Below, piece after piece: positions 8,246 through 15,302 of a stretch of 48,726 bases of DNA; position 1 is the first letter of the stretch, and every line of letters starts with the position of its first letter. The notes beneath the pieces were generated by a model that saw only the letters and a list, made by a program, of their open reading frames with translations, was not told the origin of the DNA and searched no databases. Made by a program: the position numbers and the translations under genes. Source of the DNA: Streptomyces sp. ISL-43 (GTDB lineage Bacteria; Actinomycetota; Actinomycetes; Streptomycetales; Streptomycetaceae); NCBI RefSeq assembly GCF_018614195.1, contig NZ_JAGGOT010000099.1, positions 1 to 48,726 on the forward strand. The letters run 5' to 3'.

Positions 8246-8833
8246 TTAGCCGGCCGTCCGCGGGGGCCGGATCAGGCGGCGGACGGATTCGACCACCGTC
8301 TCGCGGTGGCGGGCCAGCCGCTCCGGGGGCCAGGCGGCGCCCGGGCCGCCCGTCGCCACGCCGCCCACCCTGCCCGTCCACGACCCGGCCATGCCCATCA
8401 CCAGTGCGAGCAGGTCCGCCGGATCGAGTCCGGGGTCGATCAGTCCCGCCCCCTGGGCCCGCTCCACCGCCGCGATCTTGCCCCGGTAGGACTCCGCCTC
8501 GGCGTCGGTGGTGCCCGGCCGCTCCAGCTGCTTCCACTGCATGAGCCGCATCAGGTCCGGCCGTGCCGCGAGGTGGTCGAAGACCGCGCCGACGTAGCCC
8601 GGCAGGTCCTCCGCGTCGAAGGGCACCGACTCCGAGCCCGTCTCGAGGGCGCGCTGGAGCACGGCGTCGAACAGCTGCTCCTTGTTGCCGTAGTAGACGT
8701 AGATGAGCCGCTTGTTCGCCTGGGCGGCCTCCGCGATGCGGTCGACCCGCGCCCCGGCGATGCCGTACGCGGCGAACTCGGCGAAGGCCGAGTCGAGGAG
8801 ACGTGCCTTCGTTGCGCTGGAATCCCTTGCCAT
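8246..8833 (-). CDS. TetR/AcrR-family transcriptional regulator
   Basis: A 195-residue repressor. The N-terminal helix-turn-helix runs from about residue 8 to 55: TKARLLDSAFAEFAAYGIAG, then V-D-R-I-A-E-A-A-Q-A-N-K-R-L-I-Y-V-Y-Y-G-N-K-E-Q-L. The C-terminal ligand domain carries a W-K-Q-L-E segment seen in TetR proteins with a C_36-type domain. It is divergent from the aldo/keto reductase gene. The 129-base gap holds two copies of the same 13-base operator, so it very likely represses both itself and the reductase and responds to an aldehyde- or quinone-like ligand. Confidence 0.9.
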   Translation of the reverse strand: MARDSSATKARLLDSAFAEFAAYGIAGARVDRIAEAAQANKRLIYVYYGNKEQLFDAVLQRALETGSESVPFDAEDLPGYVGAVFDHLAARPDLMRLMQWKQLERPGTTDAEAESYRGKIAAVERAQGAGLIDPGLDPADLLALVMGMAGSWTGRVGGVATGGPGAAWPPERLARHRETVVESVRRLIRPPRTAG

Positions 8834-8851
8834 GGCAGGCAGCCTAGCAAG

Positions 8852-8910
8852 TAACTATCTAGTTATTGACATCCGGCGGGTTCGTGGCGCAGACTCGAAC
8901 TATCCAGTTA
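8852..8910. promoter_or_regulatory. Twin TetR operators with embedded -35 element
   Basis: Two near-identical 13-base sites, aactatctagtta at 8853-8865 and aactatccagtta at 8898-8910, lie 45 bases apart between the divergent regulator and reductase. The first is part of a perfect palindrome (taact-atc-tagtta, 8852-8865). A consensus TTGACA (8866-8871) abuts the first operator, fitting a -35 element of the reductase promoter. The AT-rich sites stand out in the surrounding GC-rich sequence. Confidence 0.8.
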
Positions 8911-8962
8911 GTTACTCCATTGCTCGCTGGTCCACCACCTCACCCCCCACACGGAGGACACC

Positions 8963-9946
8963 ATGGAGATCCGCGCACTGGGCGCCCAGGGACTGAAGGT
9001 CGGCGCCGAAGGCCTTGGCCTCATGGGCATGAGCGCCCACTACGGAGCCACCGACGAGACCGAGTCCCTCGCCACCATCGACCGTGCCCTCGAACTGGGC
9101 GTGACCCTGCTCGACACCGCCGAGGGCTACGGGCCCTTCCGCAACGAGCAGCTCCTCGGCAAGGCCCTCACCGGCCGCCGCGACGCCGCCGTCATCGCCA
9201 CGAAGACCGGCGTCGAGTTCACCGACGAAGGCGCCTTCCGGGGCCACAACGGCACCCCCGAGTACATCCGCCGCTCCGCCGACCGCTCCCTGCGCCACCT
9301 CGGCACCGACCACATCGACCTGTACTACCTCCACCGCGTCGACCCGAACGTGCCGATCGAGGAGAGCGTCGGCGCCATGGCCGAGCTGGTCGCCGCCGGC
9401 AAGGTCGGCCACATCGGGATCTGCGAGGCCGCCGCGCCCACCATCGCCCGCGCCCACGCCGTCCACCCGCTGGCCGCCGTACAGACCGAGTACAGCCTCT
9501 TCGAGCGCGGGATCGAGCACGACGGCGTCCTGGACACCCTGCGCGGGCTCGGGATCGGTCTCGTCGCCTACTCCCCGCTCGGCCGCGGCTTCCTCTCCGG
9601 AGCCGTGACCAGCCCGGACGATTTCGCGGCCGACGACTTCCGCCGCACCGACCCCCGCTTCCAGGGCGAGAACTTCGACCGCAACCTGGCCGTCGTCGAC
9701 CGGGTCCGCCGCCTCGCCGCGGAGAAGGGGGTCACCCCCTCGCAGCTCGCGCTTGCCTGGACCCTGCACAGGGGCGCCGTCCCGATCCCCGGGACCAAGC
9801 GCCGCCGCTACCTGGAGGAGAACGTCGCCGCGACCGCGGTCACCCTCACCGACGCCGACCTGGCCTCCATCGACGCCGTCGCGCCGCACGGCGTGGTCGC
9901 GGGGGACCGGTACGCGCCCGAGCTCATGACCTCGCTGAACGGCTGA
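8963..9946 (+). CDS. Aldo/keto reductase
   Basis: A 327-residue TIM-barrel NADPH-dependent reductase of the YajO/AKR13-like group that reduces carbonyl compounds. The catalytic tetrad is intact: D51 and Y56 in LLDTAEGYG, K81 in IATKTG and H124 in YYLHRVD. The cofactor-binding end has I-P-G-T-K-R-R-R-Y-L-E-E-N, the usual phosphate-binding pattern. An ACGGAGGAC ribosome site precedes the ATG. Control by the divergent TetR gene is suggested by the twin operators upstream. It may be a detoxification enzyme whose substrate is the TetR ligand. Confidence 0.93.
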   Translation: MEIRALGAQGLKVGAEGLGLMGMSAHYGATDETESLATIDRALELGVTLLDTAEGYGPFRNEQLLGKALTGRRDAAVIATKTGVEFTDEGAFRGHNGTPEYIRRSADRSLRHLGTDHIDLYYLHRVDPNVPIEESVGAMAELVAAGKVGHIGICEAAAPTIARAHAVHPLAAVQTEYSLFERGIEHDGVLDTLRGLGIGLVAYSPLGRGFLSGAVTSPDDFAADDFRRTDPRFQGENFDRNLAVVDRVRRLAAEKGVTPSQLALAWTLHRGAVPIPGTKRRRYLEENVAATAVTLTDADLASIDAVAPHGVVAGDRYAPELMTSLNG

Positions 9947-10029
9947 CGCCGCCGGGGGCTTCGCCGCCGGGCAATTCGCCGCAGTCCGTGCGGACGCATT
10001 CGATCAGGTGATCGCCGCTCTCCGGATCC

Positions 10030-10450
10030 ACGCTCACCCCGTGGGCCTCGCTGTGGACCGGGTCCGGCAGGCAGTAGCGATGAACGCCTCGGTGAACCGC
10101 TCGTGTTCGACCGGGGCCGCGGCGCCGACTTGACGTGGACCATCGCGCACTGGGAGAGGGCGGCCAGCGGCTTTCGCGTGGACCGGGTCGAAGCGGGCGT
10201 ACGCGAACCAGCCTCGTCGAAGTGCGGGCGCGGGGTGCTCGGCGCGAAGGCGCGGGCCGCCGCGACGGTGTCGTAACGCAGCCCGTCGTAGGTGGAGTTG
10301 GTCACCACGGCGTTCCGGGCCGCAGGGGAGAGCGCCCCGGCCGTGAGCGCGTTCGCGGCGATCCTCGCGGCAACCGCCGCCGGGTCGGTCACGGCGGGCG
10401 GCGGGGGGCCGGCGAACCCGTAGCCGTGGCGGCGTCCTTGAAACGGCGGC
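10030..10450 (-). pseudogene. Remnant of an Orn/Lys/Arg decarboxylase (fold-type I PLP enzyme)
   Basis: Pieces of a decarboxylase read on the minus strand in alternating frames. Frame A gives A-V-V-T-N-S-T-Y-D-G-L-R-Y-D and R-P-H-F-D-E-A. A one-base loss then shifts to frame B, giving W-F-A-Y-A-R-F-D-P-V-H-A. Frame A resumes at S-T-R-K-P-L-A-A-L-S-Q-C-A-M-V-H-V-K, which carries the PLP-lysine region (STHK in family members). The 25-30 residues normally between these last two blocks are missing. The N-terminal half and most of the C-terminal half are absent. The gene is dead. It abuts the 5'-truncated ABC ATPase, and both genes have lost their 5' ends at the shared junction near 10440-10500. 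Confidence 0.75.
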
Positions 10451-10453
10451 TGA

Positions 10454-11362
10454 TGTGCTGCGGGACCTCCCCGCCGCCGCCCTCCTCGACCGCGCCTCCC
10501 GACCGCCGTCCGTATCTTCGCCACCCTCCTGCGGCCGGACGGCGGGCGGGCGCAAGTAGGCGGGTACGACGTCGTGCGGCAGGCGGGCCTGGTCCGCCCG
10601 CTGATCGGGCTGACGGGCCAGTACGCCGCTGTGGACGAGAACCTGACCGGTACGGAGAACCTGCTGATGATCGGGCGGCTGCTCGGCATGCCGCGCGGCT
10701 CGGCACGGGCCCGGTCGGCCGAACTGCTCGACCGCTTCCAGCTGAGCGACGCGGCGGGACGGGCCACGAAGACGTACTCGGGCGGCATGCGGCGGCGTCT
10801 CGACCTCGCGGCCAGTCTGGTGGGTCGGCCGCGGATCCTGTTCCTGGACGAGCCGACCACCGGACTCGATCCGCACAGCCGCGGCGAGGTGTGGGACATG
10901 CTGCGCCACCTGGTCTCGGAGGGTGTGACCGTGTTGCTGACCACGCAGTATCTGGACGAGGCGGACCGGCTGGCCGACAGCATCGTCGTGATCGACAAGG
11001 GCAGGGTGATCGCCCACAGCAGGCCCGACGAGCTGAAGGCGCAGGTCGGCGGTCAAGTGCTGCAGCTGCGGCCGGCCCACGCCGCCGATCTCGGCATGGC
11101 GCACGCCCTGCTCACCGAGGAAGCGGGGCCGAAGGTCAAGATCGAGGGCGATGAGATCACCGCGCCCGTCAACGACCCGGCGCTCATGCCGAGCGTCGTA
11201 CGCCGCCTGGACCAGGCGGGCGTCGCGGTGGCCGAGCTGACACTGCGGCGCTCGTCCCTCGACGAGGTGTTCATGGTCCTGACCGGCCACCGGGCGGAGC
11301 CGGAGCCCGAGGACGGCGAGGGTGACGACGATCAGTTCGCCACGGCGGGGAGCCTGTCATGA
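10454..11362 (+). pseudogene. 5'-truncated DrrA-type ABC transporter ATPase
   Basis: Family-like sequence begins at T-A-V-R-I-F-A-T-L-L-R-P (from 10502), exactly after the point where the Walker A lysine/threonine should stand. An in-frame stop at 10451-10453 closes the frame and no start codon precedes it; the first usable start is GTG 10574. Retained are the Q-loop (LTGQYAAVDENL), signature YSGGMRRRLDLA, Walker B ILFLDEPTTGLD and L-L-T-T-Q-Y-L-D-E-A-D. Without Walker A it cannot bind ATP normally. Intact relatives (DrrA-type daunorubicin-resistance ATPases) are about 330 residues; 262 remain from 10574. Its stop overlaps the permease ATG by four bases, so the pair was once a normal operon. 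Confidence 0.8.
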
Positions 11363-12192
11363 CCTCCGCGTCCACATCCATGACCGACACCCTGGGCGGC
11401 AGCGGCAGCGGCAGTGGCAGTGGCAGAGTGCCCCTCCTGGCGGCCCTGCGGCAGACCTCGACGCTGGCGTGGCGGAGCCTGGTCTCCGTCAAGCACAATC
11501 CGCTGGAGCTCGTCGACTACAGCATTTCGCCGATCATGTTCGTGTTCCTGTTCACCTACGTCTTCGGCGGCCAGATGGCCGGATCCCCGGAGGATTACCT
11601 CCAGTACGCGCTCGCCGGAATCATCGTCCAGAACACCCTCTTCATGAGCATGTACACCGCCATGGCGTTGAACACCGACCTCCCCAAGGGAGTCTTCGAC
11701 CGCCTCCGCAGCCTGCCCATCGCCCGCCCGGCGCCGCTTCTCGGACGCATCACGGCCGACCTGGCCAAACAGCTGTGGGCGATGCTCCTGATGATCGGCC
11801 TCGGCACCCTGCTGGGCTTCGAGGTCACCGGCGGCCCCGCCGGCTTCGTCGGCGCGCTCCTGCTGTTGCTGACCTTCGCCGCCGCCGTCTCGTGGACGGC
11901 GGTGCTGATCGGGATGCCGGCCGGCGACGCGGAGCAGGTGCAGGTCTTCGCCTTCACCCTCATCTTCCCGATCACCTTCACGAGCAGCGCGTTCGTGCGG
12001 GTCGACACGATGCCCGGCCGGCTGCAGGCATGGGTGGAGATCAACCCCGTCACCCACCTGTCGGATGCCTTCCGGGGCCTCCTGCTCGGCACCCCCGCAG
12101 GCCGGCCGATCATGTGGTCCCTGATCTGGGCGGCGGGCATCACACTGGTCTTCGTGCCCTTGGCCATGCGCGCGTACCGTTCCAGGGTCTGA
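11359..12192 (+). CDS. ABC-2 type transporter permease (DrrB-like)
   Basis: A 277-residue membrane protein of the ABC-2 family that would export drugs or lipids together with a DrrA-type ATPase. Six hydrophobic segments can be traced, starting with ISPIMFVFLFTYVFGG, and it has the family segment LPIARPAPLLGRI. The C-terminal N-P-V-T-H-L-S-D-A-F-R-G-L is the conserved DrrB motif. The N-terminus contains a GSGSGSGSG linker encoded by a ggcag(c/t) hexamer repeat at 11398-11426. The gene is intact and overlaps the ATPase by ATGA. The ATPase lacks Walker A, so export activity is doubtful unless another ATPase serves it. Confidence 0.9.
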   Translation: MTSASTSMTDTLGGSGSGSGSGRVPLLAALRQTSTLAWRSLVSVKHNPLELVDYSISPIMFVFLFTYVFGGQMAGSPEDYLQYALAGIIVQNTLFMSMYTAMALNTDLPKGVFDRLRSLPIARPAPLLGRITADLAKQLWAMLLMIGLGTLLGFEVTGGPAGFVGALLLLLTFAAAVSWTAVLIGMPAGDAEQVQVFAFTLIFPITFTSSAFVRVDTMPGRLQAWVEINPVTHLSDAFRGLLLGTPAGRPIMWSLIWAAGITLVFVPLAMRAYRSRV

Positions 12193-12217
12193 GGCGGGCC
12201 GGCGGGCGCCCCCGGGT

Positions 12218-13018
12218 TCAGCTCCGGGCGGCCGGCGCCAGCACCACGAAGTCCGCGTTCGACGGGTCGAGGCAGACGGCCAGCCGGCCGACGCCCTCGG
12301 CGTCCTGCGGCCCCACCTGTACGCTGCCACCGTTCTCGGTGACCTTGGCGACCGCGGCGTCGCAGTCGTCGACGGCGAAGACCGGGTGCCAGTAGGGCCG
12401 CCCGTTCGTCAGGGCGAGGTTCTCCGCAGGCATCTCCATGACGCCGCCGTGCATGCGCTCTTCGGGAAGTCCTGCGGGGGTGATGAGGGAGTACGTGCTC
12501 CCGCCGCCCGGCAGCTCCATGTCGCTGAACCGCCAGCCGAAGACACCACCGTAGAAGTCCTTGGCGGCCGCGGCGTCGCTCGTGTACAGCTCTGTCCAGG
12601 ACAGTGAGCCCGGCTGGTCGACCAGCTGGACACCCGTGTCCTTTCCCGGCTGCCACACGGCGAACTGGCCACCCGACGGGTCGCTGTACTGCGCCATCCG
12701 CCCCCACTCGTCGAGGTCCCTCGTCGGCACCCGCACCGTGCCGCCGGAGCGCTCGACGGCCCGGGTCGTGGCGTCCGCGTCGGCGACGTTGTAGTAGATC
12801 ATCCAGGCCGAGCGCGCTCCCTCCTCGGTGAGCTTGCCGAGCCCGGCGACGATCTTGCCGTCCTTCCGGAACATCCCGCCTTCCATGTCCTCCCCCTCAC
12901 CCATGGACTCGTATTCCCACCCGAGTACGGCGCCGTAGAAAGCCGCGGCGGCACGCACGTCGGGAGAACCGAGGTCGATCCAGCAGGGGGAGCCGGGGAC
13001 GAAGTCAGTGGTGATCAT
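12218..13018 (-). CDS. Two-domain VOC family protein
   Basis: A 266-residue protein made of two tandem VOC domains. Domain 1 (residues 8-125) has PCWIDLGSPDVRAAAAFYG and G-R-M-A-Q-Y-S-D-P-S-G-G. Domain 2 (140-262) has LSWTELYTSDAAAAKDFYGG and L-A-V-C-L-D-P-S-N-A-D-F. This S-W-x-E-L/F-Y-G-W pattern matches the Streptomyces proteins annotated as hydroxylase or 27-kDa antigen Cfp30B-like glyoxalases; no activity is established. Start ATG 13018 has AAGGA upstream; the open frame reaches further upstream without family sequence. It faces the enoyl-CoA hydratase divergently across about 235 bases. Confidence 0.88.
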   Translation of the reverse strand: MITTDFVPGSPCWIDLGSPDVRAAAAFYGAVLGWEYESMGEGEDMEGGMFRKDGKIVAGLGKLTEEGARSAWMIYYNVADADATTRAVERSGGTVRVPTRDLDEWGRMAQYSDPSGGQFAVWQPGKDTGVQLVDQPGSLSWTELYTSDAAAAKDFYGGVFGWRFSDMELPGGGSTYSLITPAGLPEERMHGGVMEMPAENLALTNGRPYWHPVFAVDDCDAAVAKVTENGGSVQVGPQDAEGVGRLAVCLDPSNADFVVLAPAARS

Positions 13019-13252
13019 GGTCCTTGCCTTTCGCGCGTCCTGTGTGGCCTCAGCCTGACACCGGACAAGGACGCTCGCCCCTCGACCGCACCCCGGTCGT
13101 CGCACCGGAGATCTCCGAAGCCGTCGCCGCACGCGGAGGTACCCCCATTCCCTGTGTGCACGGGCCGTCGACGAACAGGCCGCCCTTGATACAGAGTGGT
13201 CGTTCGCACCTCCCACACATCCGGCAGCACCACTGGACCCATGGAGTTCCGA

Positions 13253-14065
13253 GTGGCCACGACCTCCGAGACACCAGGGACGACGTCCGCCGACCCGTCT
13301 GCCGTCCGGGTCGAGCGCGATGGCCCCGTCCGTACGGTGATCCTTGGCCGCCCCGGCGTCCGCAACGCGATCGATGGCCCGATGGCAGCCCACCTCGCCG
13401 ACGCCTTCCGTGCGTTCGAGGAGGACGAGGACGCGTCCGTCGCCGTGTTGTGGGGCGAGGGCGGTACGTTCTGCGCCGGCGCGGACCTCAAGGCCGTCGG
13501 TACCGACCGCGGCAACCGAGTGCTGGCCGAGGGCGACGGGCCGATGGGCCCCACGCGGATGCGCCTGACCAAACCGGTGATCGCCGCGATCAGCGGCCAC
13601 GCGGTGGCGGGCGGACTCGAACTGGCCCTGTGGTGCGATCTCCGGGTGGCCGAGGAGGACGCGACGCTCGGCGTGTTCTGCCGCCGCTGGGGCGTGCCGC
13701 TGATCGACGGCGGTACGGTGCGGCTGCCCCGCCTGATCGGCGAGAGCCGGGCGATGGACCTGATCCTCACCGGCCGACCCGTGACCGCAGCCGAGGCGTA
13801 CGAGATCGGCCTCGTCAACCGCCTCGTTCCGCCGGGGGAAGCCCGCCGGGCGGCGGAGCGACTGGCCCACGAGATCGCCGGGTTCCCGCAGTCGTGCCTG
13901 CGGCACGACCGGCTCTCCGTACGGGAACAGCACGGTCTGGACGAGCGGGAAGCCCTGGCCGCCGAGTACCGCCACGGCCTCGTTCCGCTCACCGCAGGGG
14001 AGACCCAGGCCGGAGCCGACCGCTTCGCGGGCGGCGCCGGCCGCCACGGCTCTTTCACCGGCTGA
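13253..14065 (+). CDS. Enoyl-CoA hydratase/isomerase (crotonase) family protein
   Basis: A 270-residue crotonase-fold protein. The CoA/oxyanion-hole segments are clear: G-T-F-C-A-G-A-D-L-K-A-V (about residue 78) and I-A-A-I-S-G-H-A-V-A-G-G-L-E-L-A near residue 115. The usual GAGGTQRL loop is I-D-G-G-T-V-R-L here, so the hydratase glutamate pair may not be canonical; isomerase, hydrolase or other crotonase chemistry remains possible. I prefer GTG 13253, with GGAG six bases upstream; ATG 13241 and an earlier GTG at 13196 are alternatives. It is likely monocistronic. Confidence 0.88.
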   Translation: MATTSETPGTTSADPSAVRVERDGPVRTVILGRPGVRNAIDGPMAAHLADAFRAFEEDEDASVAVLWGEGGTFCAGADLKAVGTDRGNRVLAEGDGPMGPTRMRLTKPVIAAISGHAVAGGLELALWCDLRVAEEDATLGVFCRRWGVPLIDGGTVRLPRLIGESRAMDLILTGRPVTAAEAYEIGLVNRLVPPGEARRAAERLAHEIAGFPQSCLRHDRLSVREQHGLDEREALAAEYRHGLVPLTAGETQAGADRFAGGAGRHGSFTG

Positions 14066-14171
14066 GACGCACGGCCCCGACCCGACCCGTCAGGACGCGA
14101 TCGGCTCCGGCTCTGGTGCCGGGGCCCGGCCGGGACATCACGCGACCGGCATCCCAGCGCATCATGGTCGT

Positions 14172-14777
14172 GTGAACGCGTCCTCGACCACCGGCGGCGG
14201 AGCCGGTGTCCCAGGATTCCTCGACGTGGCTCCCACAGCGCGGACCGCCGTCGTGTGGCTTCCTCCGGCAGGGCTGTGGCCTCCCATCCAGAGCATCCGT
14301 GCCGAGCACGATCCCCAGATCCGCCGCTGGCCCCCGCACGTGAACCTGGTCTTCGGCTTCGTCCCGGAGGCCGACTTCGCCGGGGCGGCCCCGCTGCTGG
14401 CCGCCGCTGCCACCGAAATCGAGCCCTTCCCCATCCGGCTCGGCCCGGTGCGCACGTTCCGACACCGCGGCTACGCCACGGTGTGGCTGGACCCCGCCGC
14501 GGCCGGCCTGGCCCCGTGGAGCGCGCTCCAGGGGATCCTGGCGGAGCCCTTCCCCCGGTGTCGCGGCCGGTTCCCGTCCTTCACGCCGCACCTGTCGCTC
14601 GGGCGCACCCGCGACCCGCGGCATCTGGCCACCGAGTGCGGGGCCCGCCTGGGCACCATGTCGGCGCAGGTCCACGAGATCGTGATGCTCTCCCGCAGGG
14701 GCGAGGAGCCGATGCGGCCCCGTGCCACGATCCGCCTGGGCTCGGGCGAACTGCACTGGCACCCCGACTCGGGGTAG
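14172..14777 (+). CDS. 2H phosphoesterase (2'-5' RNA ligase-like) family protein
   Basis: A 201-residue member of the 2H superfamily, whose members open cyclic phosphates or join 2'-5' RNA ends. The two signature histidines are in P-P-H-V-N-L-V-F-G-F (about residue 57) and F-T-P-H-L-S-L-G-R (about residue 139). The first motif is HxN rather than HxT, a variant typical of the subgroup with R-W-x-P-H-I/V-N-L. In some relatives this domain accompanies poly(A)-polymerase-like proteins. The GTG start is 107 bases downstream of the hydratase stop. It converges on the monooxygenase gene with a 42-base gap. Confidence 0.82.
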   Translation: MNASSTTGGGAGVPGFLDVAPTARTAVVWLPPAGLWPPIQSIRAEHDPQIRRWPPHVNLVFGFVPEADFAGAAPLLAAAATEIEPFPIRLGPVRTFRHRGYATVWLDPAAAGLAPWSALQGILAEPFPRCRGRFPSFTPHLSLGRTRDPRHLATECGARLGTMSAQVHEIVMLSRRGEEPMRPRATIRLGSGELHWHPDSG

Positions 14778-14819
14778 CCGGGCCCGCGACGGGCCACGGC
14801 CGGGCGGGGCGAGCGGCCG

Positions 14820-15143
14820 TCAGTCGACTTGCAGCTCGCCCATCCGGCTCCAGCCGGTCGCGCCCTCGATGGTGGTGCTGACGATCTCCGGCGTACGGGT
14901 GACCAGGGGCCGCATGGTTTCCAGAGCGGCGCGGAAGTGGTCGGAGGTGACGTGCGCCTCCGCCGCGTCGTCCTGGAACGCCTCGACCAGGACGTAGGTG
15001 TTCGGCTCCTCCAGGCTGCGGGACCACTCGAACCACAGGTTGCCGGGTTCGGCGCGGGTGGCGTTCGTGAACTCCGCGACCTTCTCGGGCCACTGGTCGA
15101 CGTACTCGGGCTTGACGGGGAATTTGACCACAATGAAGATCAT
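14820..15143 (-). CDS. Antibiotic biosynthesis monooxygenase (ABM) family protein
   Basis: A 107-residue ferredoxin-like dimeric alpha/beta protein of the ABM/YgiN group. It starts MIFIVVKFPVKPEYVDQW and has N-L-W-F-E-W-S-R, then Y-V-L-V-E-A-F-Q-D-D-A-A-E-A-H-V, ending in the E-I-V-S-T-T-I strand. Members include cofactor-free quinol monooxygenases and haem-degrading enzymes. No ribosome site precedes the ATG. A TACAAT -10 box ends six bases before it, so the mRNA is probably leaderless. The promoter spacer is a 12-base-arm palindrome. It is divergent from the PfkB-TIR pair. Confidence 0.88.
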   Translation of the reverse strand: MIFIVVKFPVKPEYVDQWPEKVAEFTNATRAEPGNLWFEWSRSLEEPNTYVLVEAFQDDAAEAHVTSDHFRAALETMRPLVTRTPEIVSTTIEGATGWSRMGELQVD

Positions 15144-15149
15144 TCGAAC

Positions 15150-15184
15150 ATTGTAGGCACGAGGGCCGCCCCGGCCCTCGTGCC
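15150..15184 (-). promoter_or_regulatory. Leaderless promoter with palindromic spacer upstream of the ABM gene
   Basis: On the minus strand, TACAAT (complement of attgta, 15150-15155) lies six bases before the ATG of the monooxygenase, fitting a -10 box with transcription starting at the ATG. Immediately next to it is a perfect inverted repeat, ggcacgagggcc at 15156-15167 and ggccctcgtgcc at 15173-15184, with a 5-base centre. This fills the -35/-10 spacer, so a regulator binding here would block the promoter. It also lies 120 bases upstream of the PfkB-TIR start. Confidence 0.6.
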
Positions 15185-15302
15185 CAGTCGTGCGCGCTGC
15201 CGGCCCTGACAGTCATCCCCGTCACGGGTTGTGGTGAGAGACAGGCGCCGGCTGGGTATGCCTTCGCCACGGGTTCAGTGGGGTGGCCGGCTGGGGGGTG
15301 CC

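Noticed and set aside
10574..11362. Treating the ABC ATPase as a functional short protein from GTG 10574
   Set aside because: Conserved family sequence extends upstream of that codon to 10502 and the Walker A motif is missing; truncation is the better reading.
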